Numbered from the stretch's first letter, positions 5,948-12,457 are shown. The stretch: DNA of 12,457 nt from Myxococcales bacterium UBA1238 (GCA_002309015.1 DBWM01000045.1:17833-30289), one strand, 5' to 3'. Made by a program: numbers and translations. Notes: generated from the letters alone by a model not told the origin.

Positions 5948-8806
5948 TCAGAGGCATTCCACAGCCAGCAAAAAGGCGCCGCTTGCGGTTTCATCTGCAC
6001 CGGTCACCAAAACGACGGTCTCGCCTGCGGGCAACGATGCATCAAAGACGAGGCCCTGGTTTTCGGTATAGGCAGCCCCTAAAGAGGCGGCGTTCGCGCT
6101 GCATCCGGAGAGCAGCTCCAGCATCGCCTCAAAGCCGGGTTCCGTCTGAAGAACGAAGCGATAAACGCCGGAGCTTTCAAGGGAGAGGCGGTAATAGACG
6201 TCGGCGGATCCCTCATAGAATTCGCCCCGGGCGTAGGAAGTCGTTCCGGGCGTTGAAGCCCCTGGGGTGAGGGATTCAGCCTCTTCGCAGAGATCGTTGG
6301 AAGGCCGGGCGCAGTCTTCAGGGCAGGATCCGGGGCCTTCGGCCTCATCGCAGTGGCCATTCCGGTTGCAGAGGGGCGTTAAGATCTGGGTCGAGAGCCG
6401 ATAGCTGAAGGCGGGGCATGCGGGATCAGGCCAATCCTCAGTGAGGGCCAGGTAGAGGATCTGATCGTGCGTCAGATCCCTGAGGGTGAAGCCTGCGGTT
6501 CCGGGCTCCGAGGGATCATCGCTGACGGATGCGGAAGCGATGGCGGGCGTGCTGAACTGGCAGTCTTTAAAGGCAGAAAGCGTTCGCCGGGGCAGGCAGT
6601 TTTCGCTTACGGCATCGAGCGGCTCGAGGCTTTGAAGGCTTGCGGAAAGATGGCCTGAATAGGGCATGCGGTAGCGATAGAGAGCAGTCTTTTGCGGGCG
6701 CCCGCTGTCTTTTTGGCTGATGACTGCGTGGGACGTATGGAACAGGTGACCTTCCGCTTTTGCAAAACCCTGACCGTTGGGCTCCAGATCCCTCGTATAG
6801 AGCGCATCGCAAATTCGGGCCTGCTCCTCAGGGCTGCTGCAGATCCAGCGGTCGTCGGGTGAGCGCATGCAGCTTTGATTTGCAGGGCATCGGCCTAAAA
6901 CCCCTTCGGTATCGCAGGGATCGCCGGCGTTTAATGCAGCAGGCTCTGATAGGAGGGGCGAGGTGAACGGCTCTGAAAGCAGACCCAGGCGATCCTTCAG
7001 CGTCAGGCGCGCGCTTTGAGGCCGGCGTTCGGCTGCAAGGGGCCTGCGTTCGGCCGCGATGCTCGAAAACGAGCCCAAATCTTTGGCGCAGACATCGAGC
7101 CAAAGGGCCTCTGAGCTGCAAAGATCGGGGGTGATGAGGGCGATGGGCGAGCCTTCGGCATCGAGCAGCTCGAGCTTTAAGGCTTCGATCATGTGGGGTG
7201 CGGATTGCGCTTTGAGGGCGGCGAGCAGGCGATTTTGAACCAGGCGCACCTTCGCTTCGGTGATTATGGGAGGCGTTTCAGGGGCTTCGGTGGCGGTCAG
7301 GGTAAAGCCCTGATCGATCGCTGGGGATGTGGGTTCAACGGCGATCCAAAGCCCGGCTGCGGAATGCTCTGTAACGATCAGCGATGCGGTCTGATGGGAA
7401 GCGATCTCAGCTGTTTGGAGCGGTTCGGGCGCTTCGCAGGATCCCGCAAACAGGCTCAGCTTCATGGGCGCGGTCTGAGTCTCGGGCATTAAAGTCAAAA
7501 GCAGCGGCAGGGGTGCATCGGCCGGGAGCCGATAGAACAGCGAGCGCTGATCCGGGGCATCGTGAGGGTTCAGGGATAGGTTAAGATGCCCGGTGACGGG
7601 CTGCCTGAAGCCGATCTCCAGGGCCTGGGCGCAGCTCATATTTTGTGGCGTCGCGCAATCCTTGGGGCAGCTTTCCGCAGTTTCGTCCACGCAAAAGCCG
7701 TCGCCGCATTGGGGCGCATCAGCGGTCGCCTCGTAAGCGATCCAAAAGCTTCCGCTCTCATCGGCGCTGAATCCCTCAACCATCAGCAGGTGATCGCCTG
7801 CAGGCAGGGTGAGCGGGTGATCGATCTTTTGAAGCAGGATCCCCTGAAAGCTTTTCAGGGCGCTGCAGGCATTTGAATCGCAGGAGATGAGGGCGAGCCG
7901 ATAGTGAAAAAGGCTGTCGCGATCGGCCGATGGCTGAAGCGAAAGGGTGATCTTCGATGGGGCATCGAGATGCAGCCTGTAGAAGACGTCCGGGGCGTGC
8001 GCATCGGCAAAATCGAAGGCATCGGTGGCCCCCAGAGTAAAGCCGGACTGAGGCGCTGAAGGTGAAAGCAGGGTGGCGGTTTCGGGGGTATCGTTCAGCG
8101 GATGCCCGCAGTCGAAGAGGCAGTTCGATTCATCCTCGCCGTCATCGCAGAGGCCGTTCCGGTTGCAGGGCGTTTGGGGGGTGCAGTCTTCGGGGCAGAG
8201 GGCGCTGATCTCCAGGCCATCGCAAATCCCGTTAAAATCGCAGGCGGGGGTGCAAAGGGAAGGTTCGCCCTTGCAGATGTAACCCTCTTCCCTCTGGCAA
8301 TCGAAGTCGCAGCCGTCGCCGTTTTCATTGTTGTGATCGTCGCAGCCTTCGTTGCGATCGAGCACGCCATCGCCGCAGGAAGGGAGGTGAGCATCCAAAT
8401 CGGAGGGATCGATTTGCCCGTCCTCGCGGCCAGAAGCATCGCCTGAAGGGAGGGATCCGTCTTCGGCCTCGCCGTCTTCATCTTCTGCATCCGGCAGATC
8501 GGCCTCGATCTCCGCCTCGGCTTCCGCATCCACCGCATCTCCATCCGATGCGTCCGTCTCCCCGTCTGCAAAGCTTGCATCCGCCTCTGCGGTATCGCTT
8601 TCCGCATCCGCCGCATCGATCGTTTCGGCATCTTCCGGGCTTGCGGCATCTTCTGCGGGGGGTGCCGCATCCAGGGGATCGCTTTGAGCATCCAGTGGGG
8701 AAGAGGGCGCATCGCTTTCGGGTGTATTCAATGCGGTGGGATCGGCGTCGCTGCAGGCCCAGAAGCTTGCGACGAAGGTGAGCGGCAAGAGGCATTTTGC
8801 ATTCAT
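5948..8806 (-). CDS. Large modular lipoprotein: acidic linker, DUF4215-type repeat, PPC-like domains
   Basis: This encodes 952 residues. The signal peptide ends FWAC-SDAD (Cys18), so it is probably an outer-membrane or periplasmic lipoprotein. Residues 19-143 are a low-complexity linker rich in Asp, Ala and Glu. A DUF4215 / myxobacterial-type cysteine-rich repeat follows (144-185: CGDGVLDRNEGCDDHN, then NGDGCD). Four short cysteine boxes are seen at 189-208, 214-233, 367-384 and 813-832; the clearest read CNxNGxCDxxE...CPxDC. Three boxes lead into beta-rich segments of the pre-peptidase C-terminal (PPC) type (about 235-359, 385-510, 833-952), marked by FYRL or YYRL and a Leu-Pro-Ala-Gly turn. 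The stretch 510-812 is not recognised apart from a small cysteine cluster near its middle. No protease or other catalytic domain is seen. It is likely a surface adhesive or substrate-binding protein. No strong ribosome site precedes the ATG. Confidence 0.9.
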   Translation of the reverse strand: MNAKCLLPLTFVASFWACSDADPTALNTPESDAPSSPLDAQSDPLDAAPPAEDAASPEDAETIDAADAESDTAEADASFADGETDASDGDAVDAEAEAEIEADLPDAEDEDGEAEDGSLPSGDASGREDGQIDPSDLDAHLPSCGDGVLDRNEGCDDHNNENGDGCDFDCQREEGYICKGEPSLCTPACDFNGICDGLEISALCPEDCTPQTPCNRNGLCDDGEDESNCLFDCGHPLNDTPETATLLSPSAPQSGFTLGATDAFDFADAHAPDVFYRLHLDAPSKITLSLQPSADRDSLFHYRLALISCDSNACSALKSFQGILLQKIDHPLTLPAGDHLLMVEGFSADESGSFWIAYEATADAPQCGDGFCVDETAESCPKDCATPQNMSCAQALEIGFRQPVTGHLNLSLNPHDAPDQRSLFYRLPADAPLPLLLTLMPETQTAPMKLSLFAGSCEAPEPLQTAEIASHQTASLIVTEHSAAGLWIAVEPTSPAIDQGFTLTATEAPETPPIITEAKVRLVQNRLLAALKAQSAPHMIEALKLELLDAEGSPIALITPDLCSSEALWLDVCAKDLGSFSSIAAERRPLAAERRPQSARLTLKDRLGLLSEPFTSPLLSEPAALNAGDPCDTEGVLGRCPANQSCMRSPDDRWICSSPEEQARICDALYTRDLEPNGQGFAKAEGHLFHTSHAVISQKDSGRPQKTALYRYRMPYSGHLSASLQSLEPLDAVSENCLPRRTLSAFKDCQFSTPAIASASVSDDPSEPGTAGFTLRDLTHDQILYLALTEDWPDPACPAFSYRLSTQILTPLCNRNGHCDEAEGPGSCPEDCARPSNDLCEEAESLTPGASTPGTTSYARGEFYEGSADVYYRLSLESSGVYRFVLQTEPGFEAMLELLSGCSANAASLGAAYTENQGLVFDASLPAGETVVLVTGADETASGAFLLAVECL
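7018..7059 (-). repeat. Two-copy 21-bp in-frame tandem repeat
   Basis: Units 7018-7038 and 7039-7059 agree at 17 of 21 bases and encode the repeated heptapeptide Ala-Ala-Glu-Arg-Arg-Pro-(Leu/Gln) inside the large lipoprotein. It looks like a small slippage duplication lengthening an inter-domain region. Confidence 0.8.
8378..8752 (-). repeat. Low-complexity Asp/Ala/Glu linker coding region
   Basis: Residues 19-143 of the large lipoprotein consist mainly of Asp, Ala, Glu, Ser and Pro with only one Arg and no Lys, Trp, Tyr or Cys. The DNA is a degenerate run of GCATC/GCGGAT-like hexamers, as expected from slippage expansion. It probably works as an extended tether between the lipid anchor and the cysteine-rich modules. 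Confidence 0.8.
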
Positions 8807-8822
8807 CGCTCAAGTTTGAGCG
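8807..8822. promoter_or_regulatory. Perfect inverted repeat abutting the large lipoprotein start codon
   Basis: CGCTCAA-GT-TTGAGCG has 7-bp perfect arms around a 2-base centre and ends exactly at the ATG (8806). It could be an operator or, in RNA, a small hairpin occluding the translation start, where no Shine-Dalgarno is otherwise visible. The half site TTTGAGCG also occurs at 4907-4914, upstream of the other lipoprotein gene. Confidence 0.4.
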
Positions 8823-8924
8823 GCGGCGGTCAAAAAGGGAAGCTTAAAAATGAGGGGGATCGGGGGAAGGGCAGCGCTTGCAGAGGGATCGCTTCAGGCT
8901 GCTTTGATGAACGGAGGATGTCGC

Positions 8925-9695
8925 TCAATCGACGACTTCGTCTTCTGCAGCTTCGACGGAATCGTCTTCCGACTCGTCTTCATCTTCGTCGGGATCGTTC
9001 TTTCCGGAGGCCTTGCGCATCTTGATCGAGAGCTTCTTGGCAGCGATTTGCTCGCTCCAAAGTTCAAAGAGGCTTTGCAGTTCTTCGCTCGGTTCAAAGC
9101 GAAGCAGGCTCATCAGGAATTCGCAGAAATCATGATAGGTGAATTCCACATCGTGACGGGCGGACTTGACGGTTCCGGTCCCGATGTTGGCGTTGCTTTC
9201 GTGGTAAAGCTTCTTCAGGTTCATCAGGTGATTGAACTTCTCGCGCAGAATGTCGAACCATTCGTCGCAATGAATCGGCTTTAACAGATCGAGGGACTGA
9301 GCCTCAATATCCTCGATATGGCGCTGCAGGACGGCATATTGCTCATCGAACGAAAGCCTTGTGGGGTTCTTCCGGCGATAGAGCTTGTCGTAAATGGCCT
9401 CGGCCAGCGTGCGCAGATGTTCATCGCGCGAATTCATCATCAGGTGAGCCTGAGTGATGAGGCAGGTCCAGGCCTTGTTGACGTCGCTGTCCGCCTTTTT
9501 CAGCTGCGTCCCCGTCACGCGATTGGACTGGTTGAGCGCAGTCTCAAACGCTTCGAGGGCAGCCACGAGCGCCTTGTACTCCTCGCTCTGCGTCACGCGA
9601 TCGATGGAGCCGGCATGTTTGACCATCTGACGGCAAAAGCCGAGGAGCTCGAGATGGCGGAAATACTTAAACGAAACGCGAGGGAGCCTTTTCAC
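8925..9695 (-). CDS. DUF6261-like helical protein with acidic C-terminal tail
   Basis: This protein has 256 residues from the GTG at 9695. That start is chosen because AAAGGAG lies six bases upstream; the ATG at 9728, 33 bases earlier, has no ribosome site. There is no signal peptide or membrane span, so it should be cytoplasmic. The sequence is almost wholly helical. Its pattern fits DUF6261: a helix starting near the N-terminus (HLELLGFCRQMVKHA), a long 'D..vN.AW' helix, then LSFDEQYAVLQRHIEDIE, a 'Ile-His-Cys-Asp-Glu-Trp-Phe-Asp-Ile-Leu' helix, and a final 'N..LY' helix before the tail. The last ~25 residues are nearly all Asp, Glu and Ser. The family's function is unknown; it is mostly reported from Bacteroidetes, so the assignment here is tentative. 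No partner gene is evident; the large lipoprotein gene follows 118 bases downstream on the same strand. Confidence 0.8.
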   Translation of the reverse strand: MKRLPRVSFKYFRHLELLGFCRQMVKHAGSIDRVTQSEEYKALVAALEAFETALNQSNRVTGTQLKKADSDVNKAWTCLITQAHLMMNSRDEHLRTLAEAIYDKLYRRKNPTRLSFDEQYAVLQRHIEDIEAQSLDLLKPIHCDEWFDILREKFNHLMNLKKLYHESNANIGTGTVKSARHDVEFTYHDFCEFLMSLLRFEPSEELQSLFELWSEQIAAKKLSIKMRKASGKNDPDEDEDESEDDSVEAAEDEVVD

Positions 9696-9701
9696 GGTCA
9701 A

Positions 9702-9708
9702 CTCCTTT
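9702..9708 (-). promoter_or_regulatory. Ribosome binding site fixing a GTG start
   Basis: AAAGGAG on the reverse strand lies six bases before the GTG at 9695. It lies within the coding sequence that would exist if translation began at ATG 9728, and it decides in favour of the shorter protein. Confidence 0.75.
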
Positions 9709-10250
9709 AATGGAGGGTTATGGGCCATCGGCAGCGAATCGATGATTTACAGCCTGTATCGATCCGCATGCAACTAAAAAGTAAAACCATCAGGCTGCAA
9801 CATCGGCGCCGCTTTGAGTGGGGCCATGCCTGCAAGCCCAGGTCCGGCCTCTCCATCGATGATCGTCTAACCCCGCCTGAGCGGAGCGCGGCATCAAAGC
9901 TGAAAAAGACCTGGACTCAAATGCATCTTTCATCCGACATCGCAACTCAATCCGAACAACCCCTCTGCAAGAGCGTTCGATGACTTCATCGGCAAAATGG
10001 AGCCCTTGTTGCGTCCGAGGATTCATTTTTTTGCAGCGGGCGTGTTTTTTTGGTGAAGACCGCAGCAGAAATGATAGATGTGATGGATGGAGGCGGTTTC
10101 AACCGCGCTGAGCAAAACGCAGAGGCCGCTGAAGAGAAAAGCCGTTCCCGCAGAGGCTGGGCTTTCGATGAGGCTGAGGCATGAAACGAAGATCGATCGA
10201 TGAGGCCATCCAAATACGATGCTTCAACCCTTCATCCTCTTTTTACTCCG

Positions 10251-10265
10251 ACTGCAGCCTGCAGT
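10251..10265. repeat. Perfect dyad ACTGCAG-C-CTGCAGT
   Basis: Seven-bp arms around one base. CTGCAG recurs at 10294-10299 and 10379-10384, so the dyad belongs to a local group of related short repeats. Confidence 0.6.
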
Positions 10266-10320
10266 TACAGCGTGATCGCCATCGTGACCCTCAGCTGCAG
10301 ACTGCATTTGCAGGGGTGAG

Positions 10321-10488
10321 AGCTCCATCGATGGAAACTTCGCTGGAATTCGATCAGGTTTACGATCATCTGTAAAAACTGCAGAGTGAAGTTGAAGTCA
10401 TTGAAGCTTCATCGATGAAAACTTCGCAGGAGGTCGATGGTGAATGAGTTCATTTGGCGAAAAATTCTGGTGAAGTCGCTTTCGATCC
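10321..10488 (+). repeat. Decayed 84-bp tandem duplication with conserved palindromes
   Basis: The segments 10321-10356 and 10405-10440 align at about 29 of 36 bases with a spacing of 84. GTGAAGTTG (10386) and GTGAAGTCG (10470) keep the same 84-base phase, so an 84-bp unit was probably duplicated and has diverged (about 64% identity over 80 compared positions). Each copy carries a 12-bp palindrome, TCCATCGATGGA (10324-10335) and TTCATCGATGAA (10408-10419). The two differ at exactly two symmetric positions. Confidence 0.6.
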
Positions 10489-10516
10489 TTAATGATCGCG
10501 AACGACTTCACTCTGC
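10381..10516. repeat. Long-range inverted repeat, competing partner of the local hairpin
   Basis: GCAGAGTGAAGT (10381-10392) is the exact reverse complement of ACTTCACTCTGC (10505-10516); extended to 14 bases, 13 match. The right arm overlaps the right arm of the 10470-10511 hairpin, so only one of the two pairings could form at a time in RNA. Confidence 0.6.
10470..10511. repeat. 42-bp imperfect inverted repeat (18-bp arms, 6-base loop)
   Basis: The arms 10470-10487 and 10494-10511 pair at 15 of 18 positions: nine perfect at the base (GTGAAGTCG / CGACTTCAC) and GATC/GATC next to the loop CTTAAT. No T run follows on either strand, so it is not a standard terminator. It may be a protein-binding dyad or an RNA hairpin. 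Confidence 0.65.
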
Positions 10517-10537
10517 ATCCGCCATGGAACCCCAAAC

Positions 10538-10566
10538 TTGACGAATGAATCCTGCATGCGCTTAAA
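10538..10566 (+). promoter_or_regulatory. Possible promoter of the tandem lipoprotein genes
   Basis: TTGACG (10538-10543, five of six bases of the -35 consensus) is followed after 17 bases by CTTAAA (10561-10566), a weak -10. Transcription would start near 10573, inside the dyad at 10572-10587, leaving a leader of about 75 bases. Confidence 0.35.
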
Positions 10567-10571
10567 ACCTG

Positions 10572-10587
10572 TGCCGAAACTTCGGCA
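10572..10587. promoter_or_regulatory. Perfect dyad TGCCGAA-AC-TTCGGCA near the inferred transcription start
   Basis: Seven-bp perfect arms around two bases. If the promoter at 10538 is right, the dyad spans +1, a usual place for a repressor operator or a 5' stabilising hairpin. Its core AAACTTCG also occurs in both copies of the 84-bp duplication (10335, 10419). Confidence 0.4.
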
Positions 10588-10648
10588 ACAACTTCCGCTG
10601 AAAAGACAGCCGCCTTTCGATCAGGCATTTTAAGGAGGCTTTCAACCG

Positions 10649-11515
10649 ATGAGATCTCAGCATTTTATCCTATGGCCGCTCATCGCGCTCACCGCTTGCC
10701 TGGGATGCAAATCTAAACCGGCTGATTCTGTAACTGCTCTTCAAACAGAATTGCGTTCAACAGAATGCATTGTCGCTGTGCCTGATGTGACCCCTGAAGA
10801 TTGGCCTCTCACAAATCGCGAAGTTGAGTATTTAAGAGGGGACTTATTGAAACTGGATCTTAAAGCTTTGGATGCGATTGGACTCCATAAGAGGGCGGAG
10901 ATTGTGGCCTTTGCGAAACGAGTACTGGCAGCAGATCTTGCTCCTATTGAGCGGGATTTGGTTTTAATTTCAGAAGGTCAATTGAAAGGAAAGGCGTATT
11001 ATCTTCTTGGGTTCTATGGATCGCTGGAGGATGCGACCAGGCATATCCTGGAGGTAAAAAGCATTGTGCATCGTGAAGATCCTTGGACAGAATCACCAAG
11101 CGATAGCACAAAACACGAGCGTATGATTCGTGCTTTAGGTTTCTATTTAATGCGCGATCACTTTATGCCTCAGAAAGATCGGGCGCTGATGACTGAAATT
11201 GAAGATTATCTTTTAAGCTGCACGGTGATCGATACGCCTTCCTGCTGGCCTTATCCTGATTTAGATAATGGGAACGATAACTTAAGGCGTTATGCCTTAA
11301 AAGCGCTCGCTTACGGCTGCAGCGCTCGGGCAGAAGAAAGAATCAAGTCATATCTTGGAGAATCTGAAAGGAAACTTCTTAGACTTGAAGGTGAGTATGA
11401 TCGCGAGGAAATGGAGAAGATTGAAAAGCGCGGCGATGAAATTCGCGCGAAGCTGGTTCCGGTGCTGCCCGAAAGCGAGCTTTCAAAGCTGGAATCGGCG
11501 ACAGGGCAGCCGTGA
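10649..11515 (+). CDS. Lipoprotein of unrecognised family, first tandem paralogue
   Basis: This protein has 288 residues. AAGGAGG lies ten bases before the ATG. The signal peptide ends in LTAC (Cys17) with a second Cys at 20 in CLGCKSKP; LTAC fits the lipobox best. No known domain is recognised. The mature part looks helical: a DWPLT motif (51-55), helices around 56-140, a strongly conserved block (163-227) with MRDHFMPQ, EIEDYLL, TPSCWPYPD and LRRYALKALAYGCS, then a charged helix (251-270). LRRYALKALAYG has the feel of a HEAT-type helix. Four cysteines beyond the signal (40, 191, 199, 224) could form disulfides in the periplasm. Base composition is lower in G+C than in most neighbours (10921-10980 has 26 G+C of 60; 7501-7560 has 42 of 60). 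A paralogue follows 154 bases downstream. Confidence 0.9.
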   Translation: MRSQHFILWPLIALTACLGCKSKPADSVTALQTELRSTECIVAVPDVTPEDWPLTNREVEYLRGDLLKLDLKALDAIGLHKRAEIVAFAKRVLAADLAPIERDLVLISEGQLKGKAYYLLGFYGSLEDATRHILEVKSIVHREDPWTESPSDSTKHERMIRALGFYLMRDHFMPQKDRALMTEIEDYLLSCTVIDTPSCWPYPDLDNGNDNLRRYALKALAYGCSARAEERIKSYLGESERKLLRLEGEYDREEMEKIEKRGDEIRAKLVPVLPESELSKLESATGQP

Positions 11516-11669
11516 GGCTGGAGGCCGAAAGCCGCATTGATGAGCCCATGGCGAGCAGATTCAGCACAGGAAGGGTGGGGGACTGGGTTTAAATCTCAAG
11601 TGGCTTATGCTCAACTTTTGAATTTTGAGACCATACCTGCAACAAAGGATTCCCAGAAGAGATCGGAAC

Positions 11670-12457
11670 ATGGCGATTCAAGAGATAACGTTGCTTTCCC
11701 TGATGGCATTCACATTTTGCCTGGGGTGCAAATCAAAACCTGTCATTGTCGTTCAGGACTCCGCGAGAGGTGAGATCCCTGAGGAAAAGCAAATTGCTCT
11801 ACCAGAGACAAAACCAGACGACTGGCCGATCACGCGGGCAGAAGTGGAGCTTTTAAGATCCGATCACTTAAAGCTGGAGCTTAAGCCTTGGAATGAATTG
11901 GGTTATCGTCATCGGGCTGATTTGGTCGCTTTTGCCCGTAAAGTCTTGGAAAGTGATCTTGCACCGATCGATCGCGATCTGGATAACTCTTTTTCCGGAC
12001 GGATACAGGGAGCTGCTTATCAGTTACTGGGGCTCTACGGGTCGATTGAAGATGCAGCAAGACATTTTCAGGATGTAAAGGATATCGTACATCGCGGAGG
12101 TTTTTATAAAGAACCCGTAAGCGATATGTTAAAGAATATGGATATGGTTCGATCGCTCGGTTTTTACCTGATGCGCGATCACTTTATGCCTCAATCAAAC
12201 CGTGAGCTGATGGTTGAGATTGAAGATTATCTTTTAAACTGCACCGTTATCGGTACGCCTTCCTGCTGGCCGTATCCTGATTTTGATAACGGTGATGACG
12301 ACTTGCGCCGCTATGCCTTAAACGCGCTCGCTTACGGCTGCAGCGAGCGGACAAAGGAACGGCTTAAGACCTATACATCGCTGAAAGAACCCGATCTCTT
12401 TCTCACCGAAGGTCGTTACGATCAGGAGGAAATGGAGAAGATTGAAAAGCGCGGCGA
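11670..12457 (+). CDS. Second tandem paralogous lipoprotein, cut by the window end
   Basis: The frame is open from ATG 11670 to the last base (262 codons), so the 3' end is missing. It is collinear with the gene upstream: the same CLGCKSKP at Cys17/Cys20, DWPIT, DLAPIDRDL and MRDHFMPQ, then EIEDYLL, TPSCWPYPD and ALAYGCS. In the block matching residues 163-227 of the first protein, 54 of 65 residues agree; the N-terminal part is more diverged. The lipobox is weaker here (T-F-C17, or C-L-G-C20). The start is supported by the aligned signal peptide; only a weak GGA precedes it. The two genes probably form one transcription unit, with no terminator seen between them. The function is unknown; duplication suggests dosage, or variants of a surface or periplasmic protein. 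Confidence 0.9.
   Translation, partial: MAIQEITLLSLMAFTFCLGCKSKPVIVVQDSARGEIPEEKQIALPETKPDDWPITRAEVELLRSDHLKLELKPWNELGYRHRADLVAFARKVLESDLAPIDRDLDNSFSGRIQGAAYQLLGLYGSIEDAARHFQDVKDIVHRGGFYKEPVSDMLKNMDMVRSLGFYLMRDHFMPQSNRELMVEIEDYLLNCTVIGTPSCWPYPDFDNGDDDLRRYALNALAYGCSERTKERLKTYTSLKEPDLFLTEGRYDQEEMEKIEKRG

Larger units (their letters stand above)
9696..10648. other. Long region without a convincing gene
   Basis: About 950 bases lie between the DUF6261-like gene and the first paralogous lipoprotein. Short open frames on both strands (for example 9720-9983, 9986-10213, 10181-10375, 10398-10628) lack ribosome sites and recognisable sequence. What is visible: two ATCGAT palindromes exactly 20 bp apart (9738, 9758); two seven-T runs (10026-10032, 10045-10051) without a stem; a 14-bp dyad GCGGTT-TC-AACCGC (10093-10106); and from 10250 onward the cluster of dyads and repeats listed separately. 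It must contain the promoters for the genes on each side. Confidence 0.6.

Noticed and set aside
9696..9728. ATG start at 9728 for the DUF6261-like protein
   Set aside because: AAAGGAG sits inside this extension, six bases before GTG 9695, and no ribosome site precedes the ATG.
9720..9983. 87-residue open frame on the plus strand
   Set aside because: No ribosome site, no recognisable pattern, and its start overlaps the region just upstream of the DUF6261-like gene on the other strand.
9986..10213. 75-residue open frame on the minus strand
   Set aside because: No ribosome site before the ATG and a Ser/Arg-rich composition typical of chance frames in G+C-rich DNA.
10321..10440. Two ~36-bp direct repeats as a CRISPR array
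   Set aside because: There are only two imperfect copies, similarity extends into the intervening sequence in 84-base phase, and there are no cas genes.
11537..11773. 78-residue open frame between and into the second lipoprotein gene
   Set aside because: It runs in another frame through the signal peptide of the paralogue, whose conservation shows which frame is real.

Overview
The window looks like a chromosomal stretch of a Gram-negative bacterium, most likely from the deltaproteobacterial side (Myxococcota or Bradymonadota-like). The grounds are several lipoprotein signal peptides and a 952-residue lipoprotein with an Asp/Ala/Glu-rich linker, a DUF4215-type cysteine-rich repeat and beta-sandwich modules, an architecture typical of those groups. 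A fatty-acid gene trio in the arrangement known as htdX-fabG4-fadA2 in mycobacteria is also present. Most genes are clearly G+C-rich; the right end is not. The assignment to a group is inference.

Layout. 1-65: 3' end of a tRNA, probably tRNA-Gly, and its intrinsic terminator. 66-1406 (+): polytopic GT-C-type glycosyltransferase-like membrane protein. 1403-4811 (-): an operon read right to left, MaoC-like double hot-dog protein, then SDR (FabG4-like) protein, then thiolase; it converges on the glycosyltransferase gene with overlapping stop codons. 5018-5821 (+): lipoprotein with a DUF6882-like domain, divergent from the operon. 5948-8806 (-): the 952-residue modular lipoprotein. 8925-9695 (-): a helical DUF6261-like protein with an acidic tail. 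9696-10648: about 950 bases with no convincing gene but dense in palindromes and a decayed 84-bp duplication. 10649-11515 and 11670-end (+): two tandem paralogous lipoproteins of an unrecognised family sharing a Cys-Trp-Pro-Tyr-Pro-Asp motif, in visibly lower-G+C DNA; the second is cut by the window edge.

How the genes fit together. The trio would normally supply hydration, (R)-3-ketoacyl reduction and thiolysis of acyl-CoA. Here the thiolase keeps all its catalytic residues, but the SDR has lost its Tyr/Lys pair and about 40 residues of the active-site region, and the MaoC-like protein shows no readable hydratase motif. The first two may therefore be non-catalytic partners or regulators of the thiolase. 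The remaining proteins are mostly envelope-associated and do not form an obvious pathway with the trio. The least explained parts are the degenerate trio, the paired CWPYPD lipoproteins and the dyad-rich region before them.
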